Source: Apoda limacodes (lineage: Eukaryota; Arthropoda; Insecta; Lepidoptera; Limacodidae). From it: 64,000 nucleotides of DNA. The stretch lies in contig OX291543.1 in the NCBI GenBank assembly GCA_946406115.1, forward strand, positions 30,344,815 through 30,408,814. The letters run 5' to 3'. The notes under the pieces were generated by a model. The model was not told the DNA's origin. It made no database searches and saw only the letters and a program-made list of their open reading frames with translations. How positions within the stretch are numbered: position 1 is the first letter of the stretch; every line of letters begins with the position of its first letter. The position numbers and the translations under genes were made by a program. Positions 45,465 to 56,701 of the stretch are shown here, piece by piece.

Positions 45465-45650
45465 TGCAGGATATCCAGCTCCTTACCAACTTACAGCAGA
45501 GTTATAGAATCTGTAGGATACCCAGGTCCTTACCAGCTTACAGCAGAGTAATAGAATCTGTAGGATACCCAGCTCCTTACCAACTTACAGCAGAGTTATA
45601 GAATCTGTAGGATACCCAGCTCCTTACCAACTTACAGCAGAGTTATTATG
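45465..45650. repeat. 47-bp tandem repeat, about four copies
   Basis: The unit contains CCAGCTCCTTACCAACTTAC, AGCAGAGTTATAGAATCTGT and AGGATAC. Starts fall at 45475, 45522, 45569 and 45616, an exact 47-bp period. Copies differ at one to three positions each. A young non-coding minisatellite. Confidence 0.9.
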
Positions 45651-45789
45651 TTTCCGCTCATTTAATTGGTCTCAATGAATAGGTTATAAAAAGATGGTGA
45701 TCAGGATCTGATGGTGGAGCAGGAAAAAGAAATTTGTTACTTAAACTCGTACTTACACTCTTTAAATCAATATAACTTCTATGGGTGTT

Positions 45790-46035
45790 TTTTAATCCAT
45801 ACTAATATTATAAATGCGAAAGTAACTATGTCTGTCTGCTCTTAACGCCAAAACCGCTGTACCTATTGAGATGAAATTTGGGGTGGCTGTAGTTTGAGAC
45901 CCGAGGAAAGATATAAGCTTCTTGAAAACGTCAAGTGCGAGTCGGTTTTTCTATAATTGAGGAGTTGCTGTTGAAAATCTACACCCATAACCAAATTTAG
46001 GGCGGGTGAAACCGCAAGCGAAAGCTAGTGTTACA
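45790..46035 (+). repeat. Interspersed repeat, family R2
   Basis: Left end ATACTAATATTATAAATGCG, then AAAACCGCTGTACCTATTGA and GATGAAATTTGGGGTGG. Right end ACCAAATTTAGGGCGGGTGA, then GCGAAAGCTAGTGT. A short AAGTGCGAGTCGG (R1-head-like) motif is embedded at about 45930. Confidence 0.7.
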
Positions 46036-47437
46036 TAATTTCACTTTTACATATACATAATATGGGGCGTACTACAAGTAACCACACGGAGTGCACCCGG
46101 CCAAGTTCTCGCAACCTTAGCAAGGAGCGCGCACTGTATACAATTGATACAAACCATTTTGAACCAATTTTGACCTACTGTATCTTTGTTTACGTGCTGG
46201 TTAAAATTACTAATGTAAGGTACTCTGTAAAGATATGAATAGTTTCAAAGTTATGAAAGGCCAAAAATCACGATTAAAGGTATTCACTCGCAGATTATCA
46301 AAAATATAGGGTACTTTCAATTGAGTCTAGCTTTGAAATTTGGTACATAGATATTATTTAATTGACAATATCGAAAAAAAAAACAAAAATTAGCCAAGAC
46401 CTGATCGGGTTATGCTTGACTATTATCAGTATTACTGATATTCAGTCTAGCTTAAGTTTATAGTACCGATAGTATCAACTTGTCTTTACATAAAACCTAC
46501 ATATAAAAAAACAAGCCAATTTCTGGTAATATATTGTGATGAAGTCTTAAAAAGTAACTAAGTAACTGAGCATTAGACACCAATGCCAAGTTTCTTGCAT
46601 CGCAACAAGTGAATATAGCGTATACGTATCATTAGCATGATTTGATGCAACAAAATATACACTGAGCTAACTGGCAAATTCACAGACTTAACTTAGCTAG
46701 TTTTCAGATAATTTAGACTTTTTTTTAATATTATAAATCAAAATGTATGACGAGAAGTTAGCTTGTTTTTTTAAATTTTTATTTTTGATGTAGGTAAATT
46801 TGCACTTGAAACATCTATACTGGAAACTGGAAATTTAAAAAAAAACATGTTCATATTCTAAAACACGTTTATAGATTTTAAAACAAAAATAACAACAATA
46901 CTTATAACTAAAATAATAACGTAGATAATAATTTTAGTTCTCGTAGTAAATTATAACACGTTTATTCAAAACTTTTTGAGACTTGCTAAAATATAACTAT
47001 TGTGTCTAAGTCAATTTTAGAAAACATAGCCATAGTAGAGTCTTGGAAGAAGCTTAACTAGGTCTATAAAGCTTTTCAGAGACTCTACTTGTATATAAAA
47101 ATATCTTCGAGACCTTTGTAAGACTACACCATTAACTTTGAAAACATTATAAATTAGATTGTAAACAAAAGTAATAAGTACCAGGAAAATTGTTCAGGGC
47201 AAATTAATAAGATGGATCGAATTGACGAAATTTGCCAGTTTTGATTTTCATAACACAAAGCCTATTTAAACAGAATCCTATTATTGGAGCAGCGCTGTTC
47301 GTTTGTTTGTCTTTTGTGGAACCATTAAATTCATCTGTCTGTTCATGTTGCAGATCCCTGTAGTGTTTAACCCTAATAAAATGGAGTACACACACATCTT
47401 AAAACGGATAGAGTTTACTTTTGTGTGTAAGGTAATA
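46036..47437. other. Gene-free stretch
   Basis: 46080-46150 is GC-richer (CGGAGTGCACCCGGCC). The rest is AT-rich. Nothing recognised. Confidence 0.35.
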
Positions 47438-47559
47438 TGTGCAACAAACTTTTCTGACCCGGTGGTCAAATATCAAGATTACAGTCACTATACTAAAATG
47501 CTTTGGAATTACGCGACACTAGCGACAGACACTGGGTCAGAAAAGATTGTTCCACTGTA
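47438..47559. mobile_element. Short MITE, family A
   Basis: Left end TGTGCAACAAACTTTTCTGA, then CCCGGTG. Right end in reverse ACAGTGGAACAATCTTTTCT, then GACCCAGTGT. About 28 bp of terminal inverted repeat enclose roughly 65 bp that includes GCGACACTAGCGACAGACAC. This is the cleanest of three copies in the window. Confidence 0.75.
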
Positions 47560-47899
47560 TAAGATTTTTTTCTTCCTCCAAGTTAGTAGGGCACTGATCT
47601 TTAAGCTTAACCCACATACCGATTTTTATTGAAAAAATTGCAATTTAACTAACCTTCTTTTATCTCAAAAACCGGCCGGTTGCGTGTACCGATTGAATTT
47701 TTTCTTTTATTATTTAAAATTTCTGGTATCGAGAGTTTTTCAGGTTTTTAGAAGCAGTGGTTTAGAAATTAGAAAAAAATACAAACACAATTTAAATCTT
47801 GGAGAAAATTTTGTATATAAAATCTTATTTGCATGTTTGAAGACCTGTATAATAACGATACCCCGACAAGAAGCTGCAACTAAACACAATATACCTTAT
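47560..47899. other. Gene-free stretch
   Basis: AT-rich. Open frames at 47303-47632 and 47684-47953 overlap the MITE and the next repeat and have no recognisable domain. Confidence 0.4.
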
Positions 47900-48070
47900 A
47901 TTGTGGCCCCTACGTCCTCTCCGGGTTGTGACTTTGATGCATTTCCGCCTTAATTCTGTCCATTTCGTGGCGCCACTGACGCGTACACGTGGTTAAGTCA
48001 AACGAATGCTCCCGCTCACCGTCTACTTACCAGTGTGCACCATTTCTTTTCGTCATTGCGTCGTTGGATT
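47900..48070 (+). repeat. Unclassified repeat, family E
   Basis: It contains TTTGATGCATTTCCGCCT, AATTCTGTCCATTTCGTGGC, GTGGTTAAGTCAAACGAATG, CTCCCGCTCACCGTCTACTT and GTGCACCATTTCTTTTCGTC. The same sequence occurs twice, inverted, at 55035-55452. The copies share a near-continuous frame (GC[ED]FDAFPP.FCPFRGAT, then AYTWLSQTNAPAHRLL), but the frame is not complete in this copy. Confidence 0.65.
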
Positions 48071-48244
48071 TTGTCGGCATCGGTACCGCCTCGCAAATTA
48101 AAATCGGTTACGGAATTAAAATATTGATATTAGCTTAGAATAAACGGTTTTTTTTAAGTAACCGTAATTCTGTGACAATAGTTAAGCCTTTTGGCATCGC
48201 TTTCGCAATAAACTATTCTCTGGAGATCCGCGGAGTCCCGTGTA
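48071..48244. other. Spacer upstream of a GC-rich open frame
   Basis: 48200-48213 contains GCAATAAACTATTC, then GGAGATCCGCGGAGTCCCG. An AATAAA followed closely by a GC-rich start could be the end of an LTR, but no partner LTR is visible. Confidence 0.25.
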
Positions 48245-48490
48245 ATGTCGTGTTCAAAGACCGCGATGAAGCAAGTGCGAATTCCTCAAATGCGGGCTGG
48301 CCACGTTAGCGCAACACCCGTTCCAGCAGTATCGCAGCAGTTTAGCTCGCCAACCTTGTCAAGCTGGCGACAGGCCACAAAGGCGCGACAGCGAGCGCTC
48401 GATCGCTCCAATTACTGCGCCGACAATCCCGTCGGACAAGCCAAGTGCTTGTCAAGAATAACACGTGGCAAACGAGGTTTGGTCAATTGA
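48245..48490 (+). other. Unrecognised GC-rich 81-codon open frame
   Basis: ATG to TGA, 81 codons, about 54 percent GC by inspection in an AT-rich region. The peptide is basic and Ser/Gln/Ala-rich (for example RAGHVSATPVPAVSQQF, SWRQATKARQRALDRSN) without signal peptide, membrane segment or known domain. Its base composition and the upstream family-E repeat suggest it belongs to a mobile element, perhaps a gag-like start. A host microprotein is less likely. Confidence 0.25.
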
Positions 48491-49595
48491 GTGCTCAGGT
48501 TAGTACTTTCACAGATTTTATCAGTGTGTAGCTTCAGTTACCGGTCTTCAAACGTTCTAAGGATTCCGAGGGCAATTATTAATAGTTACTTTTGTGACTT
48601 TAGAACTGTTTTATAGAATAATTTAAAATTTGCATTGGAGTTATTAAAATCTTACGTTTCTATAACAGAAATGGTCGGATTTATCTTATATTAATGGAAA
48701 TAAAATTTGAAAATCATATGGTGGTTCCAAATTTTAGGAAATTAGACACAAATTATGATGATCATGATAACATTCTTGGCATTTGATGTAATTTTTGAAG
48801 CTATTTTTTTTTTTTGAGCTTTGCCTCACATGTCACATTGGCATCTTACAAGTTTATATTTGAAATGAGTCAATATTATAGCGAATACTAGCAATAAAAT
48901 CCTATTTACAATAACTGAATTTCGCAATGAAATAACTAACTACACTAACGAAAATTGTTTAAATTCTTATAAAATACGGGTTTTTTGAAATGAGTTACAA
49001 TCATATTAAAGTTGCAATGCCATAATCGATAAATACTTGTAAATTGGTTTCAATTATGCAAGAAAAATAAACTACCCTCAACCGAGTAGGTACTTACTTA
49101 CGTCCAAAATGCATAATTATAATGAATTAACCTACAAGGTGCTCGGAACCCGTGCTAATCATTACAATCCCCGAGTAGAGCAAACGTATGTAGTTACATT
49201 TAACATTCCGAAATATTTCTTTTGAAAAAGAAGATTAGTATTCAGGGCAAAATGTACAATTAACAGGATCTACCTTTCAAGATATTTATAAATATAGTCT
49301 ATTTATATTTTTTGGTACATTAACCAATTTGGTAGCAGATTAAAATAATATAGTCTACGAAGATTAGGGTTTGACAGTGAATTTGTTTGGTATTGATAGT
49401 GAATCTGTTAACGAGACGTTATTTTATGGAATTCTGATATTAAACATGGAAAATAAGTCCTTAATACAAAGAAGACAAACAAGGAGAATTTTAATTTTTT
49501 TTTTGAAATTTTTTAGAACGCAAGGATTTGCAGATTTTAAACGGTATAGAATTCTATATATATGACGAGTTTGATGGCCCAGGGCGTGCGTTTTT
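48491..49595. other. Gene-free stretch, nothing recognised
   Basis: AT-rich. Nothing supported. Confidence 0.4.
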
Positions 49596-50031
49596 CCAGG
49601 AGGATAAAGTCCCTCCTGGGGTTATTAACTGTAGGAAGTTATGTGAACTCTAGCCGCTCGTCCGTCCAGGACACTAAGTCCCTGCTTGGAAGTCTGAATT
49701 TTACAGCATTTGTATTCTGGCCGTGCATTCTTCCAGGAGGGTAAAGTCCCTCCTGGAAAGGCTCAATTTGACGAGTCATTAGAGCTTGCACTCTTCCAGG
49801 AGGGTAAAGTCCCTCCTAGGAAGTCTGAATTTTACAGAATTTGTATACTGGCCGTGCATTCTTTCAGGAGGGTAAAGTCCCTTTTAGAAAGGCTCATTTG
49901 ATGAGTGATCAGACTGAACTTTACAGTATTTGTATTCTGGCCGTGCATTCTTCCAGTAGGCTAAACTTCCTCCTAGAAAGGCTCAATTTGACGAGTGATT
50001 AGAACCTGCACTCACCCAGGAGGGAGTCCAT
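49596..50031. repeat. Tandem array of hairpin-forming units
   Basis: Seven related modules occur at 49596, 49666, 49733, 49796, 49864, 49953 and 50016. Each centres on a 24-bp inverted repeat: CCAGGAGGG, a short TAAAG spacer and a complementary CCCTCCTGG arm (perfect at 49733; one or more mismatches elsewhere; the last is cut short). Linkers alternate between two types: AGTCTGAATTTTACAGnATT with TCTGGCCGTGCATTCTT, and AAAGGCTCAATTTGACGAGT with AGnnCnTGCACTC. The composite period is therefore about 131 bp. Open frames repeating FQEGKVPP are by-products of the repeat. Confidence 0.85.
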
Positions 50032-50669
50032 ATTTTGTGAATTGGTCGTACCAGTCAACATACGGTCAGTGGCGGAGAAGATGGCCGGATAGTGGAATAA
50101 AGGACAAAATTATTGGCATTTGAATCAGAATCAACGAAATACAACTTTAAGATCCTTATACAATCAGAAAATCAGTGTAAGCTGTCTTAAAAACACTTGG
50201 AACCAAGCAACCTGCTGTCATAAACACTTATTGACTTTTTGCTAGTCCTTGTGTCCTTAAATACCTTAAAGGAACTTCGAATACAGAGAAAATCCTCTAC
50301 CAAAATGACACACATGAATGAGTTTTCACACGCTGTTCGAGAAACTTTTCAGGAGATTGACCTATCTGCCTCCGAGCGAGATCACATGATCCTATTGTAA
50401 CATATCGTTTTATGTTACTTTGAAAATAGACATGAAAGTAAATATGGTGAACTGAATTTATGTGCAATACTTAGAAACTTGAGTTATTTTCTCAAGTGAT
50501 TAGGTGCTTACATCTGTATTGCGCTTACACAGTTAATTTCGTCTACGATGACAGGAATCTTTTAACAAGTTTAAAAAACTTACTAAAAATATTTAATCTT
50601 TAAATATGTCAACTAAGCTTGGTGACTTGAACTATGAAAAGGTCACATACTCAAACTGTATTTCTATTA
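50032..50669. other. Gene-free stretch, nothing recognised
   Basis: No supported feature; AT-rich with scattered GC-richer segments. Confidence 0.4.
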
Positions 50670-50876
50670 CTATGATAAATAGAGTATAATTTCATTTTTC
50701 ACTATTAAAATGCGAGAACCTCTAAACCGTGTGAACGGAATTCCAAGAATCGAACCTCGAAAACGAAGCTGAGGGAGGCATTCTGTGGCAGCAATAGAGG
50801 GTTGTTGTAGGGAGTCACCCAGGAACAGCGTTGACGTTTGGACGTGATAGTTTAAAAATTCAAAGGAGTCGGCCAA
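50670..50876 (-). other. Unrecognised GC-richer open frame
   Basis: A 68-codon frame on the minus strand. Most of it (about 50700-50860) is near 50 percent GC, unlike its flanks. The peptide (YHVQTSTLFLGDSLQQPSI, then AATECLPQLRFRGS) has no domain that I recognise. It could be an exon, or more likely a worn piece of a mobile element. Confidence 0.2.
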
Positions 50877-51240
50877 AGAGTTACAAGTGATATTTTTAGT
50901 TACAAGTGATATTTCAATTTACTTTTAATTTAGCATTTAATTTAATTAATTTAAAATTTAACTTTACAATTGTGCACTTTAACAAGTAAAATCTTGATGG
51001 TTGGAGCTCTTCATACAATTGGTAAATAGTATCATTTTTTTTATTGTTATTATATATTTCTTCTCTTAACTTTTAGGTTCTTATTTAATTCACTGATTTC
51101 TTCGGATAACTTAGTTTAATAGGATGTATATAATAAAGACGGATGCAGGTTTTATTGATGACTAAAGTGTGAAATATGTATGTCTAAAGGAATTTTTATT
51201 AGCGTATGTTCGGGAACGACGGGTCTAATTAATAAACACT

Positions 51241-51271
<31 letters not shown>

Positions 51272-54200
51272 GCTTATATATTAATTTAGATGCTGATGTA
51301 ACATGAGACGAGAGGTGGTACTCTTTCGACTTCCTGCATTTTGTCTGTATTTTTCTCTTATTTCTCAACTGGTTTTATAAATTAGGAGCTTTAGGCCTGA
51401 AACGAATTTTAAAGTTTCAGGTAGGGTTTTATTTCCTTTTAAATACAGTTTAGAGAAGTAAATTTCGACAGTGACAACAAACATCGGACAACGACTGCAA
51501 TATTTTTGATTTATCAATTGGTTGGAGTAGGGGGCGAGCTTTTGAAATCGAATTTATTTACAAAAGTGTTTGTGATTGATTGAATGTGTGTATAATTGTT
51601 ATGTTATTTTGTTTGATGTGTATTGTTTCAATTGGGTGATTACAACCGCTTAAGCATTTAATTTGAAGCTTCATCAAGTGATTTTCAAACGAAATGTTTG
51701 AAAAGCTTAATACTACATGAAAATAATTTAAAAACTAAATTATCCTGTCAAGAGCTCAACAACTATATAAAAATGTGTTTATTAGTAAATACATTATCGC
51801 CGAGTGACCATAAAATCTATAGGTATCTTTATACCTAACTATTCTTCAAAGTCGTGACTATTAAATTTAGTCAAATCACCGAATTTCATGAAGTAACGGA
51901 TAAAGATCAATCCGTATAATACCCACCTATAGAAACACATCAAATTAAATAATTTCAACAATGAGTGAATACAATTCTCTTGAATACAAGTTTATTTTCA
52001 CAACTAATTACTTCTAGAGTTGAGAGAAAATTTTATTATCTCAGTTTAACTTTTAAAATATATTTTTTTTTATTTTAGATTACATGCATTTAGGAACTCA
52101 AACTCTCCCTCGTATCTGTCGGCGTCCTAAGGGAACTAGGCGGAACAGGGGGGGGACAATTTCTAATATCGGAGGCATATTGGAAATTACTTCACAACAT
52201 AGCTTCATCACCTAACTAGCTCAGCGTTCATTTTCGAATTTATAGCTTCGGGAAATGATGTATGCCGGTTCTGGGAGACTCTTGGAGGAAACCTTTGACC
52301 TGGTCAGCGTGTCGGAATCCAGTTTATGCTAGGCGTCATATAATTGTTTCCTACGTGGCTATGGAATTGGAAATGTTCGTCGCGAGCAGACGTTAGACTA
52401 GGTAAATACAAAAAATGTTTGAAATTTGCTTTCCAATGCCGATATTAAGATATTCTATGTCTTAGGAGTCTAGTATGACTTAGAGGCTTAGGATGTCTGC
52501 AGACTTTAGGAGAGAAGCATGATTGTGTAATAGGTATTATTTTAAGGGGAGATTGAACAATTTATGTTTGAGTCTCAGTGTGATGCCTGCGAGATGGTCT
52601 GAAAATCTGGATAGATAGTTCGAAATTTATATTAAAGATTTCAGGAATCATGCTATATTAGGTTGTTTAGATATTCTTAATTTTCAGGAGGAAGATTGTG
52701 TCTCTGGTTTTCTCTTATCTTATATTTGTTTAAAGTTCCAGATTAAAGTAAATATATTATATTTAATATATTTTACCATTACAATTATACACATACACTT
52801 ATCATTATACAAGATTTATACACATACGTTGTCAATCACACATAATCACAAAATTATGACGATGTATGATGTATATAAGGAGAGATATATTGTGTATCGG
52901 AATTTCTAATGAGATTTTGAATGATAGAGAATATGTTCTGATGATTAGATTTTATTTTCAGCTATAAATATTATAATATATTATTGTTTCATTTGTAAAT
53001 TGTTTTGTAAAATCTGTTGTTTGAGTTGCTGTCTGTAGACCCTCAACGTGACTCGACAAAGGGATGTAGACGTCATGTGCCTATGGGACTGGAGATACTT
53101 CCGGACTATAATGTTGAAATTCATAAAAGCTGAGTATAATTTATTACTATTTGAACTTTTTACTTGTATGGCATTACTTTAATTCTATTCTATCACATAA
53201 ATATACTGTAAGGGATTATTTATTTTAATTACATTGATTAAATAATTAGGTCTTTTACTGTACTTAAGTAATGCCCAATTTCAGTGAAGTTCTAAAATAC
53301 GATAACTAAACACAAATTCACTGAAAAATTGATTTAAGCTATTTTGTTTTCTTATGAGAAAAATTCAATTAATTTAGCTCTCGTTTCACTCATTCATGTA
53401 CCTTAATGTTAATTTATTTCAATGTGTATTAATCTAATTTTCTTTCAGCGTCCTTTTTTTTTTTTTTATGGCCTTCAATTGGTCCATCATAACTCGCTAA
53501 TAGTTGAAGATTAGTACATCCCAAACACTCAATTTGTATTTCTTGTTCCTCTTGTTTTTTTTTTTGAGTGTTTTGATTTTTTATGTTACGTAGTAAATAG
53601 AGTCACTGGACAGCCTTTATGTGTAGAGATCTTAAATAGATTGCGGTTTTTCTATTTAAAAATCTCGAGGAGAGGGCAACAGATATGATTGGTCAAATTA
53701 TCATAATTAATTTGGTAATTACAAAAAAGCAGAATTAATTATATCTGTTTGGAGATAAGGATAAAGGGTCCAAACAATTAAAAGTGCAACTATTCTAACT
53801 TGATATTTGTAATTTTATTTGTTGATTTATAATATCATATTTTTTTAAATTTTTATTTTCTTTTAAAAGAACTTAGATTCAAAAATCTATATTATTAATT
53901 ATTATGAATCCAATATATACACATTTTTAATTTCGAATTCCAGGAGCGGATAAGCGAATTCAGCGTGGTGTGAGTATGAACGACAAGCGGGAACCTACGA
54001 GCTTACTCTGGTTTTACAATGGCGAGACGTCCAATTTTATAGCTAAGTTATAAACTCTAGTTTTTAGGATATTTATTTAATTTACTAAAAATTATAATGT
54101 ATCAAAATCAATTAAAGTCTTTCTTCTTCATATTTGCACGGGGGAGTTTTACACTATGATGTGTGAAGACCACCAATACTGACAGCCTCATCAGCTGACC

Positions 54201-55004
54201 TAATTTAGCGAACGTTCTGGCGAGCAAACCTAACCGCGAATGCCTTTTGTGACCCACTACAAAACCAGAATAATTAGTATTACTTAGTAAACATAAATAA
54301 TGTGTGGAAATCCCCCGTCGAATGTCGTGCAGTCGAAATTGGAAGCATGCTGATTTGGGGACAGAGTTTCTTGTGAAAAACTGGACGGAAGAAAATGTCG
54401 CTTTAGTGACTTACTGTTGTCCATACTTATACTCATATCACCGTGCTTGAGGTAGATGGTAAATTTAGTACATCAATAATATTTCCATCTTATGTCAATA
54501 ATATTTCCATCTTATAATAATATAATTTCTTTATTTTCATGCTCCAGAACGTTAAAAGGAAACGAGCAAGGCAGAATTATTGAAACGGTTTCACCTGGGC
54601 ACAATTTATTTTTGCATCGAATTGAATTGATTTTTACTTTAGTGTTAACTTTTGGAAATATTTTCGGTAAAAGTTTCTTCATTACATTTACTCCGTGTTT
54701 TTTTTTTTGTATTTTGGTAACACATAAATTCCCTTGCATCTGATGATATAAAGTCAAATTTGGCATTATTTTTTAACTAACTATCGTCTACGATTTTCAA
54801 ACAGTTTGACTAAGATGTATTATTTAAGTAATAAGTTTTTAACTAAGGTATCTAATCAATAAATCCTAATTTTTTGTGTATATTAAGAATGGATAACGTA
54901 CTTTTTGTTGAATACACTTATTTTGCAAAGGTATTTAATCAACAAATCCTTATTCTTACCACAATAGAAAGATTTTACCTACCATTAAAATCCTTATTGT
55001 GGTC
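50877..55004. other. Gene-free stretch with a TA microsatellite
   Basis: A (TA)n run lies at about 51247-51271. 52085-52400 is GC-richer (CGTATCTGTCGGCGTCCTAA, then GGCGGAACAGGGGGGGG) but unrecognised. 53940-54270 is also GC-richer (AGGAGCGGATAAGCGAATTC) with AATTAAAGTC and GCACGGGGGAG, an LTR-like texture without a partner. Overlapping opposite-strand frames at 54492-54766 are not credible. Confidence 0.35.
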
Positions 55005-55452
55005 CTGGAGTCCTCTCCGGGCCTATTGAGGCCTACCTGGTAAGACGCAATGACGAAAAGAAATGGTGCACACTGGTAAGTAGACGGTGAGCGGGAGCAT
55101 TCGTTTGACTTAGCCACGTGAACGCGACAGTGGCGCCACGAAATGGACAGAATTGAGGCGGAAATGCATCAAATTCACAACCACGCTCTCTCACAATCCG
55201 GAGAGGTAAAATCTTTCTATTATGCATTTATAGAAAATTGCATGCAACAAAATCTGACTACCATTCAATTTAAGAGCATTCGTTTGACTTAGCCACGTGA
55301 ACGCGACAGTGGCGCCACGAAATGGACAGAATTGAGGCGGAAATGCATCAAATTCACAACCACGCTCTCTCACAATCCGGAGAGGTAAAATCTTTTTATT
55401 CTGCATTTATAGAAAATTGCATGCAACAAAATCAGACTACCATTCAATTTAA
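55005..55452 (-). repeat. Family E repeat with near-identical 179-bp duplication
   Basis: 55095-55273 and 55274-55452 are head-to-tail copies with an exact 179-bp offset and only a handful of differences (for example CTTTCTATTATGC versus CTTTTTATTCTGC). Each carries the family-E block (GTGGCGCCACGAAATGGACA, GAATTGAGGCGGAAATGC). The left copy extends to 55030 with the CGCAATGACGAAAAGAAATG block also seen, inverted, at 48.0 kb. Two identical small frames on the minus strand are duplicates of each other. Confidence 0.8.
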
Positions 55453-56289
55453 GAACAAATTTGGCCTAAGCTCACCTCACTCTTTTTAAAATATTTGTCA
55501 AATAATTTACACAAATAACAATTTTATGAGCTCCTGTCACCGAACACCATTTTTGTATTCGGCTCATACAGAAAACAGTCATATAACTCACTTATTCACA
55601 TATCTAGATCTAGGAGTTTTAAGCAGTTTAGTAGATGATACTGATTACAGTTAAAAAACGCAAATCATATACGAAGCAGTCTTACTGGCACTCGCCAAAT
55701 CAGGTCATTGGAAAACGCACTTAGTGCCTGAGGCTGAAAGGCTATAAAACAACTTCGAACTATTAAAGGAATTTTACATTATTAATATCATATATAATTA
55801 CGAATTGGATATTTACTTACAATAGTAACCTTATTATTTTTAGAAGATTTTATTGTATGTAACAATAAAGTTAATATTTATTTACAATGTTTAATGGTGG
55901 GTACCACGCTTTAGTTGAACTTTATAATACGATTTTTCTTTTGTTAAATTTAATAAATACTCGTGGTTGGTATATTATACAAACACTTCGAGATTTGTAT
56001 TTACAAGTTTTACATGAAATAAAATTTTATCCATTTTAGGCAAAGTATTTTCATTTTAGAATGTACACAATATAAAATATATTTTTATATTTCTTGGTTA
56101 TGAATATTAAGGACATTTAAATATTATAGATCTATGATTACAAAATACCCCTGTCATTATTTATGTTATTGTTAAAATAATCAAGTGTATATCACTATGA
56201 CCGTCTAAAGCATATGTTTGTTTTAATTACATTCTTTATATGATAACTTAAGGTTAATTTTCATTTATTATAGTATTTATAAAAACACG
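55453..56289. other. Gene-free AT-rich stretch downstream of the receptor gene
   Basis: No supported feature. This lies beyond the proposed 3' end of the receptor transcript. Confidence 0.4.
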
Positions 56290-56313
56290 CAGTATACCCA
56301 ACAAGGTGAAATG

Positions 56314-56319
56314 TTTATT
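56314..56319 (-). terminator. Candidate polyadenylation signal AATAAA
   Basis: On the minus strand GGAATAAACATTTC lies about 320 nt downstream of the receptor's TGA. It is the first canonical AATAAA that I see after the last coding exon. Cleavage would be expected about 15-30 nt further on, near 56290-56300. Confidence 0.4.
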
Positions 56320-56424
56320 CCAAAATAATCGATTCAAAACGTTTATCGAGTAACCCCTTATTTTAAAAACTCATTCCTTAAATAGTCGATCACATCATGC
56401 GTATCAAATAAGAAACAAATCTAA

Positions 56425-56640
56425 TTAACTCGAGCTCCTAAATGTTTTCTCTAGAGGCAAATAGAAGCTCTCAGTACTGCTAACGTCCTTACAGTTGAAA
56501 TGCGTCGAGGGACGCCTAGCGCCATTGTCATCCTCACAACACTTTGGAAACGGCGCCATGTTGTCCCTTTTCTGGCACAAACATTTTGTGTAGTGTCTTT
56601 TCCTACGATTGTTGTTGGCCATCGAGCCCTTTCGCCGACC
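56425..56640 (-). other. 3' UTR with an in-frame extension after the TGA
   Basis: After the receptor's TGA (56643-56641) the same frame stays open for 71 codons: GRRKGSMANNNRRKRHY, then TKCLCQKRDNMAPFPKCCED and DVSSTESFYLPLE, to a TAA at 56427-56425. The peptide is Cys- and basic-rich near its start. It may simply be 3' UTR; a second frame is also open over most of this stretch, which weakens the coding argument. Stop-codon readthrough or an alternative acceptor skipping the TGA are the other options. Confidence 0.3.
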
Positions 56641-56701
56641 TCAAAGCTTCGACGACCCATTGTTCATTAAATGGGCACTGCTATCTTGAGCCTCGCTGTT
56701 C
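56641..56701 (-). CDS. CCHamide receptor-like GPCR, last coding exon
   Basis: The acceptor is a pyrimidine-rich TTTTTTTATCGTGTACAG followed by G, which completes the split Thr codon (AC|G). The exon then encodes NSEAQDSSAHLMNNGSSKL and TGA, a Ser/Asn-rich C-terminal end with possible phosphorylation sites. Phase, acceptor quality and composition agree; protein similarity alone would be too short to prove it. Confidence 0.65.

Noticed and set aside
45465..45650. CRISPR-like array
   Set aside because: The repeats are directly contiguous 47-bp units without unique spacers, and the DNA is eukaryotic.
49371..49901. Overlapping frames repeating FQEGKVPP
   Set aside because: By-products of the hairpin tandem array; frames are interrupted and no start or codon signal supports a protein.
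56451..56660. 69-codon frame beginning MGRRSFEVGERARWP
   Set aside because: Overlaps the last receptor exon and its in-frame extension in another frame; the receptor reading is supported by a strong acceptor and matching phase.
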